Positions 47,113 through 59,422 of a stretch of 64,000 nucleotides of DNA are shown piece by piece. This DNA is from Tethya wilhelma (lineage: Eukaryota > Porifera > Demospongiae > Tethyida > Tethyidae), in the NCBI GenBank assembly GCA_964030475.1, contig CAXIPT010000028.1, forward strand, positions 62,001 through 126,000, written 5' to 3'. The translations under genes were made by a program, and so were the position numbers. Within the stretch, counting starts at the first letter, position 1. Each line of letters opens with the position of its first letter. The notes under the pieces were generated by a model. It did not search any database. It was not told the DNA's origin and saw only the letters and a program-made list of their open reading frames with translations.

Positions 47113-48561
47113 ATAATGATGAATGATACATCCCGCTATTTATTTATACATCACGCTATTTATTTATCCAATTATAAAACAGTTTGTAGAATACTCACAG
47201 ACACTCCAGTGAAAGAAGTATTTTTAAGCTCATCGTGAATGACTGCAGTGATATTACTAGCAGTGGTGGCATACTGGAAGTCCCCCAAAGAGTACCCATT
47301 CTCTTCAAGGTATGGAATGGAACTGAAACAAAAACAGAATTAAGAATTATGGCAGTCAGCCGGCAGGTGCATGCTTGCATAAGGGTCTCTATGCTATGAA
47401 AGCCATACCTATCGAATGCAAATGCAAGTGACCAGACAGCATCGTAAGCATGGTAGGCAGTGCTCTCTGTGATATAACCTTCAGTATTCAATCTTTGATT
47501 ATACTCATTTGTGAACTCTTCTGCAGTCTGATGGCATAATTTATTATAAACACCATTTTGCAGTTTGAGATTGATTAAATCTTACCAGATCAACATCTGT
47601 TGGTTCACTCTCATTTTGTGCAGCATTGGCATTAAGAATTGCTATCGTCTGAGGAAGAAATTCTTCTATGTCTTCATCTGAGCAATCAACCGAAGAATTT
47701 TGAGAAACGTTTGCAATCCACCATCCCTCACGGTACCAACCTAGTGTGATCCAAATGTAGCCCGAGTAATGAAATGCAGGGTCATTACTACCACTTATTT
47801 CCTTTGAAGCCTGTATGAAGAGAGGAGATAATATATATAAACCTTTCAAGCCACACTCTGCATTAGGTCATCAATTGCTACACTTACAGCACAAAGAACT
47901 TCTCTTGCATGGTCTGGGTACATATTGAGAAGGTACACACGGATTTCGGGTTGGAAAAGATCCTCTAGATCCTGGGGATTCTCGTCTGGCTCAAACATGG
48001 TTGTTCCATTCTTGTCCACTGTGATGTTATTAAGTTTTAATTTAGTTTCCAATGTCTCAGTACTCTGCATAAAAGTCAATTAGTTTCACATAAAATGGCT
48101 GAAAGAGGTATCTGTATAAATAGCTGTGTATCAAGGGAGTGCGCGTGCTCCTCCATGACCTTCCCAGGAAGGAATCTACTAGCATACAAAATTAGAATGC
48201 ATCCAGTATACAATTATGCATAGCTGTCTAATGGAGAGACTTTCAATTGATGATTGATTATTAATTTTTTTAAAAAAAATTGTTTGGAAGTACGTAAAAA
48301 TGACATGGAGGGTTCCTTTAGATTTGGCATTGTTTGTAAAGATAAGGTCATTTGGATATTCATGTGCAGTGGATTGTCTTACTCCTGTAAACGTGCTCTC
48401 TTGTTCAGTGATGATCTTCAGGATGGTCCAGTTGTATTCCTTCATGATAGCTACCACTGAAGAGGCCAGGTTGGATTCTTGAGGATAGGTCCGCCAGAAG
48501 TTAGGGAAACGTGGACGATCGCTTAGTGTATCCGTTGATGAAGCATAGGACATCTGTTTTG

Positions 48562-48622
<61 letters not shown>

Positions 48623-49065
48623 TGTGTGTACATGACATTGTGAGAAGCAAAAATTCTGACAATGGTTAATAGATCAATTTGTGAACATGAGACAGTAGAT
48701 TTATAGCAACTTTGATAATAAACATGGCAAGCTAAGTGTAAAACAACAATGCTCATTAAAAACAGTCACACACCTGTGTATATACACAGCCATTATTAAT
48801 ATCACACACACACATACACACAACGTCGTATCAACTCTCCCAAATTAAATGTACGTGATATTATGTTTCTTTTATAATACCAATTCACAAACAGAAAGGA
48901 AATTAAAGTGAAAAACTAATCTTACATGTGTTATGTTCCAGAATCCACTAATTTCAGCAACAGGTTCTGTAGCACTAGAACATCCTGAGCCCAGGAGGGC
49001 GATTTTATTCACTCCAGTGGTCATCTGACTGAGAAATGATGCGAGAGAATCCCTCCTGTCACACT

Positions 49066-49130
<65 letters not shown>

Positions 49131-52100
49131 GACCACTCTATCAGCAGCTGCATGCATGCAACTAAGATTGTATGAGCACAATGGTATAAGAAGGGGGTGG
49201 TTCTGAGACAGACTGCAGTGACAGCTTGCACTTTGCTGGACCACTTTGCTAGATAAACATCAACAAGAGAAAATCACATTAAGCAAAACCCCAAAGCCAG
49301 TAGTAGTTTATACCACAACAACATGTAGCACATGTGAAGATGGTAGTGTGTGACAGTGGGCAGTGGTCTCTGAGCTAGAAGAGGGGGCGTACATTTTCCC
49401 GTTTGCTTCTATTAAAAAAAAATTTAAATACACCAACAGATCGACTGGGAACTGAAAACTGGGGCATAAATCCATTTACTGGTGTAGGTAATAGAATTAC
49501 TATGTATCAATGTATAAAACAACGTAACAGGAATCCAAATAATAACAAAAGACAGCCCTAGGATGGGAGGCAACAATAATTTGAATGGTAGGAAACTAGC
49601 GTACGCTAAGCTATTGCATAGACAAACTGTAGTCACAGTTCTATCGTTCACAAAACACTACACACCTGCATGACTAAACACAATCATACAAGAAGACCTT
49701 CTGCATGCTATGAATGAAGTACTGAAGTTGCTAGGTTATATATAAGTTCCCATGAAATCCTATATCTGGGAAGCTTTCAACAACACAGTGGGTATTCACA
49801 GTTGCTATTAATTTTTATTGGACAATTCATCAAAGGAAGCATCAGAAACTACCATAGTGAAGTGGTCACTTTTCTGCCAAATACAAAGGATCATTCCTAG
49901 TGAGTTCAGAGTGTGGTAAAAGACAGTACTATGGTGGTTTCCATGTGCCAGTCATGTTTACTAGTTGGGGTAGATGATAGTACTGATCTGGTCTGGAGCA
50001 TTCAAATTTCAAACAGCTGACACTTCCCTATGGTGTGGATAGCCACCCTCTTTGAATGGTTTGCTGGAGTTCCTCCCAGTGCCATGGCCAGTGGAGAGAC
50101 ACAATATTGCACAGTCAACACCGACTAATGAATCAGCTGATTTCAAATTCTTTCTCTTAAATTCCATTACTGATGTGGTCTCGAGATTTCGGGCCAGCGA
50201 ACAGCTGTGTATGAGAGACTGGGGTGGCTGTGTGCAAGCCATGTGTATGTGATGGGTATTACTTTAATGTTGTTGTTTTGAAGTGCTCAGTGTATACACC
50301 ACGTACTAGACTAGCTACTATAGTTAGGTTGAGAACTCCAATTCATCTGCCAATTAACTGACTCAGAATCATTGGCTGCTGCGATAATTAACTCCATGGA
50401 TTAATCATAAAAATGTACTGATCAATGTATGTACATGTGCAAAGAAACTTCAACAAAAAGCCTGAAAAGCTAGTTTACTACCTAAATGAGAATCACTAAA
50501 TCAACACACTATGTGCAACATGAAAGTCACAATGGCTGTGCATACTAACTACCTTATGAGAGCTATGTGCTTCTGTACACCTCAAGCAGGTCCGCGCACC
50601 CAAGATGAATTCCTGTGTGGATGCAGGCCTACAATGCTAATGAACCAAGTATAGCCTATCGCATGCATGTGAGTGTATATGTACGTGCACACGGTATAAT
50701 CACATCTACACTACTATGTTGTCTATATTAGAGGTGAAGAAAACAATGGGGATGTCAATACAAGGTCAAGGTTACTACTTGACTCTAATCAGATAAGTAA
50801 GATGTACGTCTTGCTTCGAGTATGGATCAACTTGCATTGCATGTATAGTCACACCATACACACTATACACGTGTCTCGAAAAGCTATTTAAAAAAAAAAT
50901 CAGCTGATAATTTCAGCATGGTTATTTTCCTCTTCGGCAGGGCTTGTAGTCTTATAGGGCTATTAGGGGAAGTATGTAGCCATTATCTTAGCCTGAAGAT
51001 CCACAAGATAGCTTTCATTTTCCATTGTACTCAAAGAATACGCCATTGTGTAGTGGGATTCAAAACAGGCATAGTAGGCACATGTCATAGGAATAGCAGG
51101 GAAATTATATTGACACACAAAAACAATGGGAATGAAGATTGTTGTGTGTATGGTGTTTATGTCGTCCCATTCATGATATGCACGATTGTAGTGTCATCAT
51201 TCACGTTCTAGCTATAAAGATGCAGATCACTATTACTATTATTACTGACTATCATAGTATTATTGCGTTAGTGGTTAACAAGATCATTATACACTCCTGT
51301 TCTTCGTTAGGTCATAGCAATCAGCTGGATAGGTAAGTATATATAATTCTCATGACAATTAAACTGGTTCCTGCAAACATGAAGTATATAGTCTACAGTC
51401 ACAATCTATAATGAGAGTTACATATTCCATTTGCCAATTACCCACTGTTATGAAAATGATTATATTATATTATATAGAGCTAATTGGTATTCTAGTGCTC
51501 CATTCTCTTATAATGGCAGCAGGTGAGTAACCATAGTGAAACACAGCTCAAAATAGATTATAGCCCATTTACTTACCAGTACTTAATTGAATAATTATAG
51601 ACACTATCTCTGTTAGTTTACATTTCCTCAATATATCTCTCTGGCAGGTGTCATCAACCGTGAGTGAAGACCACTCCTATAACCGTCAGATCAAGTATAA
51701 TATTTTTGTATTAGATCACCATGGTAACAAGATACAAGGAAGGACGTATCTGCACCTGAAGAACTAACAATAACAGTGAAAAAACTCCACTCTCACTGTC
51801 AGTATTATCTTTCCACGTAGGGGATGATGTTGTGGTGATTATGATTGTCCACTCAGCTTGATCAGGATGAGTTAATAATAAAATATTATGATTATCTAAT
51901 GATTAGGAGTTGCAATAATATTCCCTTCTACTCTCCTTCTCAGACCACAATCATTCAGAAAACTTTCAGAGTCAGCGAAATTCCCAGAAGACAACCATGT
52001 CTAAAAAGTATTATGACTAACAATAGAACAATACACTTAATGTGAGCACTAAGGACTAACTAACAATTTGGTTGAGTGAAAGCCCATTTGAGCCTATGCA

Positions 52101-52868
52101 GTTACTAGTACCAGTGTACCATAGGTGCTAATCAACTAGTGAGGAGTCACACAGTGGCTTGAATCATTAATCAGTTGATTCATTTAACACCTCAGTCATT
52201 AGACCTAAAGTTTGCATGCATGCATGCATGCTGCTTCAATGAGGCCATTTAGGAAAAACAGTAACCAGATGTAATACTTCCATGCACTTGCAGCAACTGT
52301 TGCAAGGTGTAGATAAATCCAGGAAGACACACGGAAGGGAGACAATCAAATGCATGTACTGTGACCACAACAAGGCACTGAGATCACACAACAGTGCAAG
52401 ATGATACATAATTGTACTCTAGCAGCCATAATTATTATAGGCTCAAATGTCAAACAAGCACTTAGCGTAATCACACAGAGACAATCACAAAGAATCAAGC
52501 AATTAAGGCTATAGTGCCATAACAAAATACTTGAAAACATCAGTGTCATCTGTCATGCAGTTTGGAAAGAATGCTAAGTACAGTATCATGCAAAATAAAC
52601 TTACATTAGAGTTTGCATACTCCATAGCAGTGTCTCTATCCTCTATGAGCTCAATGACTAGCTCATAGTCAGTGAGAAGGTCTGTACGGTTGTTGATGAG
52701 TTCCGTGGCCAGTTGAACAGCTGGTACAACACCAGATGAGTCATATTCTCCACCAAATGAGGTGATGAAGGCGATGTGTAGCTCCGTCCTGTTGTCATTT
52801 TGAGCCCTCAGAGGGTGCAGTACGACGGCTAAGCAGAATACAAGCAGCACTGTTTGTTTCAAGTACAT
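44361..52868 (-). CDS. GABA-B-type class C G-protein-coupled receptor 2
   Basis: Seventeen exons. Exon 1 (52605-52868) encodes a signal peptide and LHIAFITSFGGEYDSS. After a 3.5-kb intron come the ligand-domain exons (48926-49063, 48383-48553, 47888-48064, 47586-47810, 47409-47527, 47199-47322, 46965-47055, 46790-46900) and the membrane exons (46584-46728, 46318-46444, 46091-46219, 45764-45901, 45354-45677) with FRTRKVKIKALNDAK. Then come a coiled-coil exon (45052-45213, MNELEKHTREMERRLGKYE) and two cytoplasmic tail exons (44615-44858, Ser/Pro-rich; 44361-44410, ending ETEMA, stop TGA). Exon 2, unlike in receptor 1, is intact. Exon order and phases match receptor 1, so the two are tandem paralogues either side of the desaturase. 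The ligand is unknown; GABA is a guess from family membership. Confidence 0.88.
45951..46069. repeat. (CA)n microsatellite with contig join N45981
   Basis: A long CA run in an intron of receptor 2 contains a single N. Exons on both sides belong to the same gene in the right order, so this join is probably correct and the N marks an unresolved repeat length. Confidence 0.85.
47083..47112. repeat. Short (CA)n run
   Basis: A CA microsatellite in the intron between ligand-domain exons 7 and 8 of receptor 2. Confidence 0.8.
48563..48630. repeat. (GT)n microsatellite
   Basis: A GT run, interrupted once, directly upstream (gene sense) of exon 3 of receptor 2. In gene orientation it is a CA tract near the acceptor. 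Confidence 0.85.
49064..52604. other. Large first intron of GABA-B-like receptor 2
   Basis: At 3.5 kb this is much longer than other introns in the window. It starts with a (GT)n run (49069-49128). I found no exon, RNA gene or transposon ends in the rest. Short open frames here have no recognisable domains. Confidence 0.6.
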
Positions 52869-53201
52869 TTTGGACTAAATTTGATAGACTGATGATTCTG
52901 ATTTCTGAAGCAAAACCGTTTACATTATAGTGCACATCCGGTGGGTGGAAGCCAGATCATTGCACCCACTCTTGTTGGTGACCCAATTTGCAAGGGAAGC
53001 AGGAAATTCCTTCTGGGTTTTGATAGTTCCCAACGTCATTGGTGCAACGTGACATATATCCATTTACACAACATGCATGTTGTCAGCAGTGACAGGAAAC
53101 AACTAGTTTGAAACTTCTTTTTGTGGTACAACTTTATAGTAACAATCTGAAAGGGAAAAACAGTTATACAAATAAATTAAATCACAAAAAAATCAATCAA
53201 A
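52869..53201. other. Gap between receptor 2 start and UTP4 3' end
   Basis: It is expected to hold the receptor 2 promoter and the UTP4 downstream region. No specific element was recognised. Confidence 0.5.
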
Positions 53202-55669
53202 TTATGTTCCATATCGATCTCGTGCCAATGCTGGCGGTAATTTCTCAAGGACTTGACTCCACGGTTGTTCCACAACAACAAGTTCTTTCTCACCTAACGA
53301 TGAAGCAAATAAGATTAAAGGATTCGAGCGAACATTTTGATGGTGAACATGGCCTTGTTCAAAGTTCCGTTTTCTCTTTTTCACAGGTGAGCGTTTATCG
53401 TGCGAGTCCTTGTAGCTCCCTCGAACTAGAATCATACAGTCATTATCATAGATTGAAAAGAGATCACTCTTGAAAGGCAAGGCAACAAGGCCATTTGGAC
53501 ACAACAGTTTATTTCTACTCGTGCATTTTTGGTCGAGCTGAATTTGACCAACAAACTGCAGATGCTCCTTCCGAACATCGTACACATACACTCCTCTCTC
53601 TGTTCCAGTAAAGAGGAGGAGCTCCGGCTTTGAGCTATTGAATGAAAACGACACTGGCTGTGACTCCAACCGAGCCAGATTCTTCAATATCTTACACGTG
53701 CTGAGGCTGTAGATTGAAATCCGTCTGTGTGAGTTTACAGTCACAAGCATAGAGCTATCAGGACTGAGTTGAAAGTCGACTATGGGGTGCTTGGAACTTG
53801 TGTCACTAGAGGAACGCTTCTTTGACTCGAAAGTTCTCATCGTACTCAGATCAATTTCAGGTAAAAGCGGAGCAATTTTGAGACCTTCCGTGATTGTAGC
53901 AAGCACAAGAGACTTTCCATCTGGAGTGAAGGCCATCTTGTAGCAAGGCAGCTGGATGTGCTGCACACAGTGCACTTTGAGGGACTCATGGTTTATACTA
54001 TAAAGCCACAGGTGGTCTACATTCGAAAGAGCCACAAGGGAAGCATCTTGGGAGATAGCACTGCACAGAATGTGAAGAGGACCTTTCGAATTGATCTCCA
54101 GAAAGTTGACAGGCATCCCATTCGTGCAGTGGGTGAAAGGGATTGCTGATGCTGAATCTGACGCAATAGATATGTCAGAATCGGGAACAACGTCGCTCAA
54201 CACACTTGTCTGTCGCTGCGACTCCGTCGATGAATTGGCACTACCGGTTGTTTCAGAGGCTCCATTCGGTAGCAGAGGGGTCGGTGATACCGATGTGGAT
54301 GATAAACTTCTTTGAGAGCTCAACTGCCAAAACTTCAGCGAGGTATTGCTCTGGTGCATGAGGACATTTGCTTTTGGTGCAACTGAAAAGAAACGGGAGC
54401 TGTTGGAAAAGGGATGATGTCTAACACATGACTGAACGTCAAAGGAGCTCGTTGAGCACACGACCAGCTGTGTGTCAACACCACCAGATGCTAAAAAGCC
54501 ATCTTGAGACAAAGTCAATGTCCGAACGTCATGCGAATGGACTCTCACTTCACCTGATTTGACCCATTTGGAGCCTTTGCTCTTCACTTTACGAATGCAC
54601 ACCACTTTTTGATCAATGCCAGACGAATAGATTTCACTGTCATCCACACTGACAGCAAGAGTGAGGACATCGGCAAGATGGAGATGAAACGATTGGATGA
54701 GCGTCCCATGCCTGCTGTTCCAAAGTTGCACCTTCCCCAACGAGTCAGCACTAACAATCGTACCATCATGGAGATACTTCAGATCCCAGACAAGAGTGCT
54801 CCGAGATTTGAATTCGTCGAGAGTTATTCGTAGCTCACAACGACCTGTTTTAACGTTCATTTTGCGTACAATGCTATCTGCACCACCAGTTACAATATGG
54901 CTGCCACTGGAGTGCCAGGCAAGAGAGAGAACTCGGCCTTCCTGCTTGTCCAAACCACGGAGGAAGGAAATAGAGTCAAGAGTGATATCAAATAATCGCA
55001 CCTGAGAATTTGTCAAATTAATACAAATGAATCTTAAATATGAAGACTTTTTCAAAGAGCAGTACCTGTCCATCTTCACAACCAGCTGCAAGGTGTGTTT
55101 CAGTGGAGTCTATTGCCATACACCACACAGCACCACCAAAAGAATCAATCGATTGCGAAGGCTTTAGTCTTACGGTATCACACTCGTGAATGGCTCCTAT
55201 AAAAACAGAAAACATCACAAATCTTTAGCTGATAAACTCGAGGAGTGGTTCTTGCATTTTACTGTGTTCAGAAACATTTACATCACATGTTGACATCAAA
55301 TTACCTGTACTCTAAACATGCCAGATAGCTATACTATACATGATGACAGCAGGGGACACAAAACATGTGGTCACATCATACTTCACTGACAAAATAAATC
55401 TCTTTGGAGCTAGCTTCACCCTAACCTGTTAGTCCAGCATAGAAGAGCCTTTTTCCAGACCATACCAAAGCTTCAATGGAAACATCAGCTCTGCCAGGTA
55501 CCCATTGTTCCTTGTAGAAGTGCTCTGCTCCATTAGAAGCCCATATCTCTATGCTGCCATCACCTCGGGATAGTGCAAGCCTCTGAGAACCTGAATCTCC
55601 CTCAGAGAAAGCAAGACAGTGTATGGAAAATGGTGTGTGCTCTACAAATCGCACTCTATGAACATCCAT
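53202..55669 (-). CDS. UTP4: UTP4 / cirhin, WD40 subunit of the small-subunit processome
   Basis: Three exons (55426-55669, 55066-55196, 53202-55001) give 724 codons in phase; human UTP4 has 686. The protein starts MDVHRVRFVEHTPFSIHCLA, close to the animal UTP4 N-terminus, and ends VVVEQPWSQVLEKLPPALAR, the conserved C-terminal signature. Between them are repeated WD40-type blades (LALSRGDGSIEIW, AAGCEDGQVLLF, SHIVTGGADSIVRKMNVKTG, GTIVSADSLGKVQLWNSRHG). UTP4 acts in the nucleolus in the t-UTP subcomplex for pre-18S rRNA processing. A Ser/Thr-rich insert (54150-54330) breaks the propeller repeats. This copy lacks its own upstream region: 5' of exon 1 lies the truncated duplicate, not the promoter. 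Confidence 0.92.
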
Positions 55670-57298
55670 TCAGCATTCAAGGACTCAACTCCACCCACGT
55701 GGTGACAGGCATCCCATTCGTGCAGTGGGTGAAAGGGATTGCTGATGCTGAATCTGACGCAATAGATATGTCAGAATCGGGAACAACGTCGCTCAACACA
55801 CTTGTCTGTCGCTGCGACTCCGTCGATGAATTGGCACTACCGGTTGTTTCAGAGGCTCCATTCGGTAGCAGAGGGGTCGGTGATACCGATGTGGATGATA
55901 AACTTCTTTGAGAGCTCAACTGCCAAAACTTCAGCGAGGTATTGCTCTGGTGCATGAGGACATTTGCTTTTGGTGCAACTGAAAAGAAACGGGAGCTGTT
56001 GGAAAAGGGATGATGTCTAACACATGACTGAACGTCAAAGGAGCTCGTTGAGCACACGACCAGCTGTGTGTCAACACCACCAGATGCTAAAAAGCCATCT
56101 TGAGACAAAGTCAATGTCCGAACGTCATGCGAATGGACTCTCACTTCACCTGATTTGACCCATTTGGAGCCTTTGCTCTTCACTTTACGAATGCACACCA
56201 CTTTTTGATCAATGCCAGACGAATAGATTTCACTGTCATCCACACTGACAGCAAGAGTGAGGACATCGGCAAGATGGAGATGAAACGATTGGATGAGCGT
56301 CCCATGCCTGCTGTTCCAAAGTTGCACCTTCCCCAACGAGTCAGCACTAACAATCGTACCATCATGGAGATACTTCAGATCCCAGACAAGAGTGCTCCGA
56401 GATTTGAATTCGTCGAGAGTTATTCGTAGCTCACAACGACCTGTTTTAACGTTCATTTTGCGTACAATGCTATCTGCACCACCAGTTACAATATGGCTGC
56501 CACTGGAGTGCCAGGCAAGAGAGAGAACTCGGCCTTCCTGCTTGTCCAAACCACGGAGGAAGGAAATAGAGTCAAGAGTGATATCAAATAATCGCACCTG
56601 AGAATTTGTCAAATTAATACAAATGAATCTTAAATATGAAGACTTTTTCAAAGAGCAGTACCTGTCCATCTTCACAACCAGCTGCAAGGTGTGTTTCAGT
56701 GGAGTCTATTGCCATACACCACACAGCACCACCAAAAGAATCAATCGATTGCGAAGGCTTTAGTCTTACGGTATCACACTCGTGAATGGCTCCTATAAAA
56801 ACAGAAAACATCACAAATCTTTAGCTGATAAACTCGAGGAGTGGTTCTTGCATTTTACTGTGTTCAGAAACATTTACATCACATGTTGACATCAAATTAC
56901 CTGTACTCTAAACATGCCAGATAGCTATACTATACATGATGACAGCAGGGGACACAAAACATGTGGTCACATCATACTTCACTGACAAAATAAATCTCTT
57001 TGGAGCTAGCTTCACCCTAACCTGTTAGTCCAGCATAGAAGAGCCTTTTTCCAGACCATACCAAAGCTTCAATGGAAACATCAGCTCTGCCAGGTACCCA
57101 TTGTTCCTTGTAGAAGTGCTCTGCTCCATTAGAAGCCCATATCTCTATGCTGCCATCACCTCGGGATAGTGCAAGCCTCTGAGAACCTGAATCTCCCTCA
57201 GAGAAAGCAAGACAGTGTATGGAAAATGGTGTGTGCTCTACAAATCGCACTCTATGAACATCCATTCAGCATTCAAGGACTCAACTCCACCCACGTGG
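54107..57298. repeat. 1,596-bp tandem duplication inside UTP4
   Basis: Units of about 54107-55702 and 55703-57298 match base for base wherever I compared them, including introns. The unit covers UTP4 exon 1, exon 2 and the 5' half of exon 3. The junction near 55703 joins the sequence upstream of the start codon (CCACCCACGTG) to mid-exon 3 (ACAGGCATCCC) with at most a few bases of shared sequence. Confidence 0.85.
55677..57265 (-). pseudogene. UTP4: UTP4, truncated upstream duplicate
   Basis: It has exons 1 (57022-57265), 2 (56662-56792) and the first part of 3 (from 56597), then breaks off at the duplication junction, adding a few unrelated residues (TTWVELSP) before a stop at 55677. It would encode about 430 residues, without the C-terminal half. 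It is the copy attached to the putative promoter shared with eS21. If the duplication is real, transcripts would need to splice from its exon 2 to the exon 3 at 55001 to make full UTP4. Confidence 0.75.
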
Positions 57299-57475
57299 AC
57301 CTGATCGCGCACTGAGCACGCGCAATAAGTCACCTCAACCACGTGCTTTGGTCCTCTTTTCACCAAAAACGGGAAAAAGCCCAAGTGCGAAAACGCTCTA
57401 AAGTAAGTTTCAGGTGAACTATAGTTGGTTTTAAGGTTTTAAAGGCTTTATGTGATCAAGACACTTCGATTATAG
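57266..57475. promoter_or_regulatory. Shared divergent promoter, UTP4 and eS21
   Basis: Only 210 bp separate the two start codons, which face away from each other. The stretch is more GC-rich and CpG-containing than its surroundings (GATCGCGC, CACGCGC) and has a pyrimidine-rich stretch (GGTCCTCTTTTC) upstream of eS21. Both genes serve ribosome production. Confidence 0.5.
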
Positions 57476-57699
57476 ATGCAGAACGAGGCAGGCGAGGTTG
57501 TAGATGTGTACATCCCAAGAAAATGGTGGGTGGTGTGCATTAATTAGAGTAGGTAACTTTATGATAATTATTATAATTTACACACTATCCAGTTCTGCCA
57601 GTGGTAGAATCATTGGAGCAAAGGATCATGCTTCTGTGCAGCTTAATGTAGCAGATGTAAGTGAAAGTGTACACGTTGATGTGAAGTTCACCATGCTTG

Positions 57700-57755
<56 letters not shown>

Positions 57756-58038
57756 GGCAGGTGGATGAGAAAACTGGTAGAGTGACTGGTTCATACAAGA
57801 GTTATGCCGTCTGTGGTTTTGTCAGAGCAATGGTAAAGAAAAGATTTTTATTTTCAGTCTTGACTTGTAATTATACTATCTTTGACAGGGTGAGAGTGAC
57901 GATTGCCTTAATCGACTCTGTACTAGAGATGGGATTACATCTGGGTAAGTCATATTGTACATGTGTGTTTGTACAGTTGCAGTGAAATATATACATCCCT
58001 TGTTCTTTTACAGCTTAACAGATCAAACACAGAACTGA
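57476..58038 (+). CDS. RPS21: Ribosomal protein eS21
   Basis: Five exons (57476-57525, 57593-57656, 57761-57832, 57889-57944, 58014-58038) give 88 codons in phase; human eS21 has 83. The protein opens MQNEAGEVVDVYIPRK and continues SASGRIIGAKDHASVQLNVA, diagnostic of eS21, a 40S subunit protein. The C-terminal exon adds LTDQTQN beyond the usual DGI end. The second intron contains a long (CT)n run. Exons 3-5 are repeated downstream at 59021-59298. Confidence 0.95.
57703..57752. repeat. (CT)n microsatellite
   Basis: A pure CT run in eS21 intron 2. It ends where the adjoining 1,260-bp tandem duplication begins. Confidence 0.95.
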
Positions 58039-58162
58039 TCTTGTTATTGTTAACATTTGAGTTAATGTCAAGTATGTTTTAATGAAATCTCAATTTGGAT
58101 GGTTATCATGTACTCCTTCAAGACAAATCAATGATAGATAGGGATTAGTATAAATTGTGGTG

Positions 58163-58963
58163 TCATGGTAAGTTGAGTTCTAAGCTGTTTGGTGTCACCT
58201 GTATATCAGTAGGTAGGTTAGTACAGTATAGTGGAGTTGATTCTAATGCTATAGCAACACTACCACTGGTAGCTGGTGGGACCTGGTCTTTGGAAGTGCT
58301 GGCCTTTGAGGGCCTGCCTCTCTTCTTGGGTACAGAATGTTCTTTTTTGTGCTTGTCTTTCTTTCTTCGGTTCTTGAACCATTCTTGTACCTAGTCAACA
58401 AAATCAGATTGGTGTTGGATAGTATTTTGAATTACTGATAGCAGCTACTCTAAGGCAATGCTACCTTATCAAATTCCATCCCAGTGATGCGTGCTATCCT
58501 CTCCTTTTCTGGCTGACCTTCTTTACGGAAGTTTTTAGACATGATTCGACTGACATAAGCCACTTCGAGAACTTCTTTGAGCTCTGCACTCAAAGGGACC
58601 CTGCACAGTTGGTAATCAAGCATTGAGTGGAGTATGGGCTAATGCTGAAATCCAATATGCAAGTGTTCCAGATTACTTGCACAGTAAAACTAAAAAAGCA
58701 AGCTACCTAGAATGTCTCACACCGCCCAAGTGATAGTGCCACTCTTTCTTCTCCTTGATGGGTTTGGTACGAGGGCGACCAACACGAGGCTTCTTGTTGT
58801 CTGACTCCAAGGAGGACATTACTGTTGTTTGAACATCTACTTCATTGGAGACCATGGCAGGAATTTGACCAATCAGACTGCTAATAGTCTCACTGGTAAT
58901 AGGAGCAGGGCTTTCCGTTATCGTCACAGTAGTCAGTGGAGAAGGAGCAATAGGAGGAAGGGC
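58163..58963 (-). pseudogene. Homeobox gene exons 3-5, duplicate set
   Basis: Exons 58707-58963, 58465-58600 and 58163-58390 are identical to the last three exons of the gene at 59423-60792 but have no first exons of their own. They would only be used if transcripts from 60.8 kb read past the nearer set. Confidence 0.75.
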
Positions 58964-59020
58964 CTACGTATACATGAAAGGAAAAATGATTTAGCATTAA
59001 CGTACACCTATTTTGGGCAG

Positions 59021-59298
59021 GTGGATGAGAAAACTGGTAGAGTGACTGGTTCATACAAGAGTTATGCCGTCTGTGGTTTTGTCAGAGCAATGGTAAAGAA
59101 AAGATTTTTATTTTCAGTCTTGACTTGTAATTATACTATCTTTGACAGGGTGAGAGTGACGATTGCCTTAATCGACTCTGTACTAGAGATGGGATTACAT
59201 CTGGGTAAGTCATATTGTACATGTGTGTTTGTACAGTTGCAGTGAAATATATACATCCCTTGTTCTTTTACAGCTTAACAGATCAAACACAGAACTGA
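59021..59298 (+). pseudogene. RPS21: eS21 exons 3-5, duplicate set
   Basis: It is identical to 57761-58038 with the same splice signals, but without exons 1-2. It is part of the 1,260-bp tandem duplication. Confidence 0.8.
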
Positions 59299-59422
59299 TC
59301 TTGTTATTGTTAACATTTGAGTTAATGTCAAGTATGTTTTAATGAAATCTCAATTTGGATGGTTATCATGTACTCCTTCAAGACAAATCAATGATAGATA
59401 GGGATTAGTATAAATTGTGGTG

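Noticed and set aside
51139..51336. Short open frames in the 3.5-kb receptor 2 intron
   Set aside because: No domain, no splice context and biased composition; treated as chance.
53108..53473. Plus-strand open frame at the UTP4 3' end
   Set aside because: It is antisense to the conserved UTP4 C-terminus.
54107..57298. Tandem repeats as a CRISPR-like or satellite array
   Set aside because: Only two units of 1.6 kb, consisting of ordinary exons and introns.
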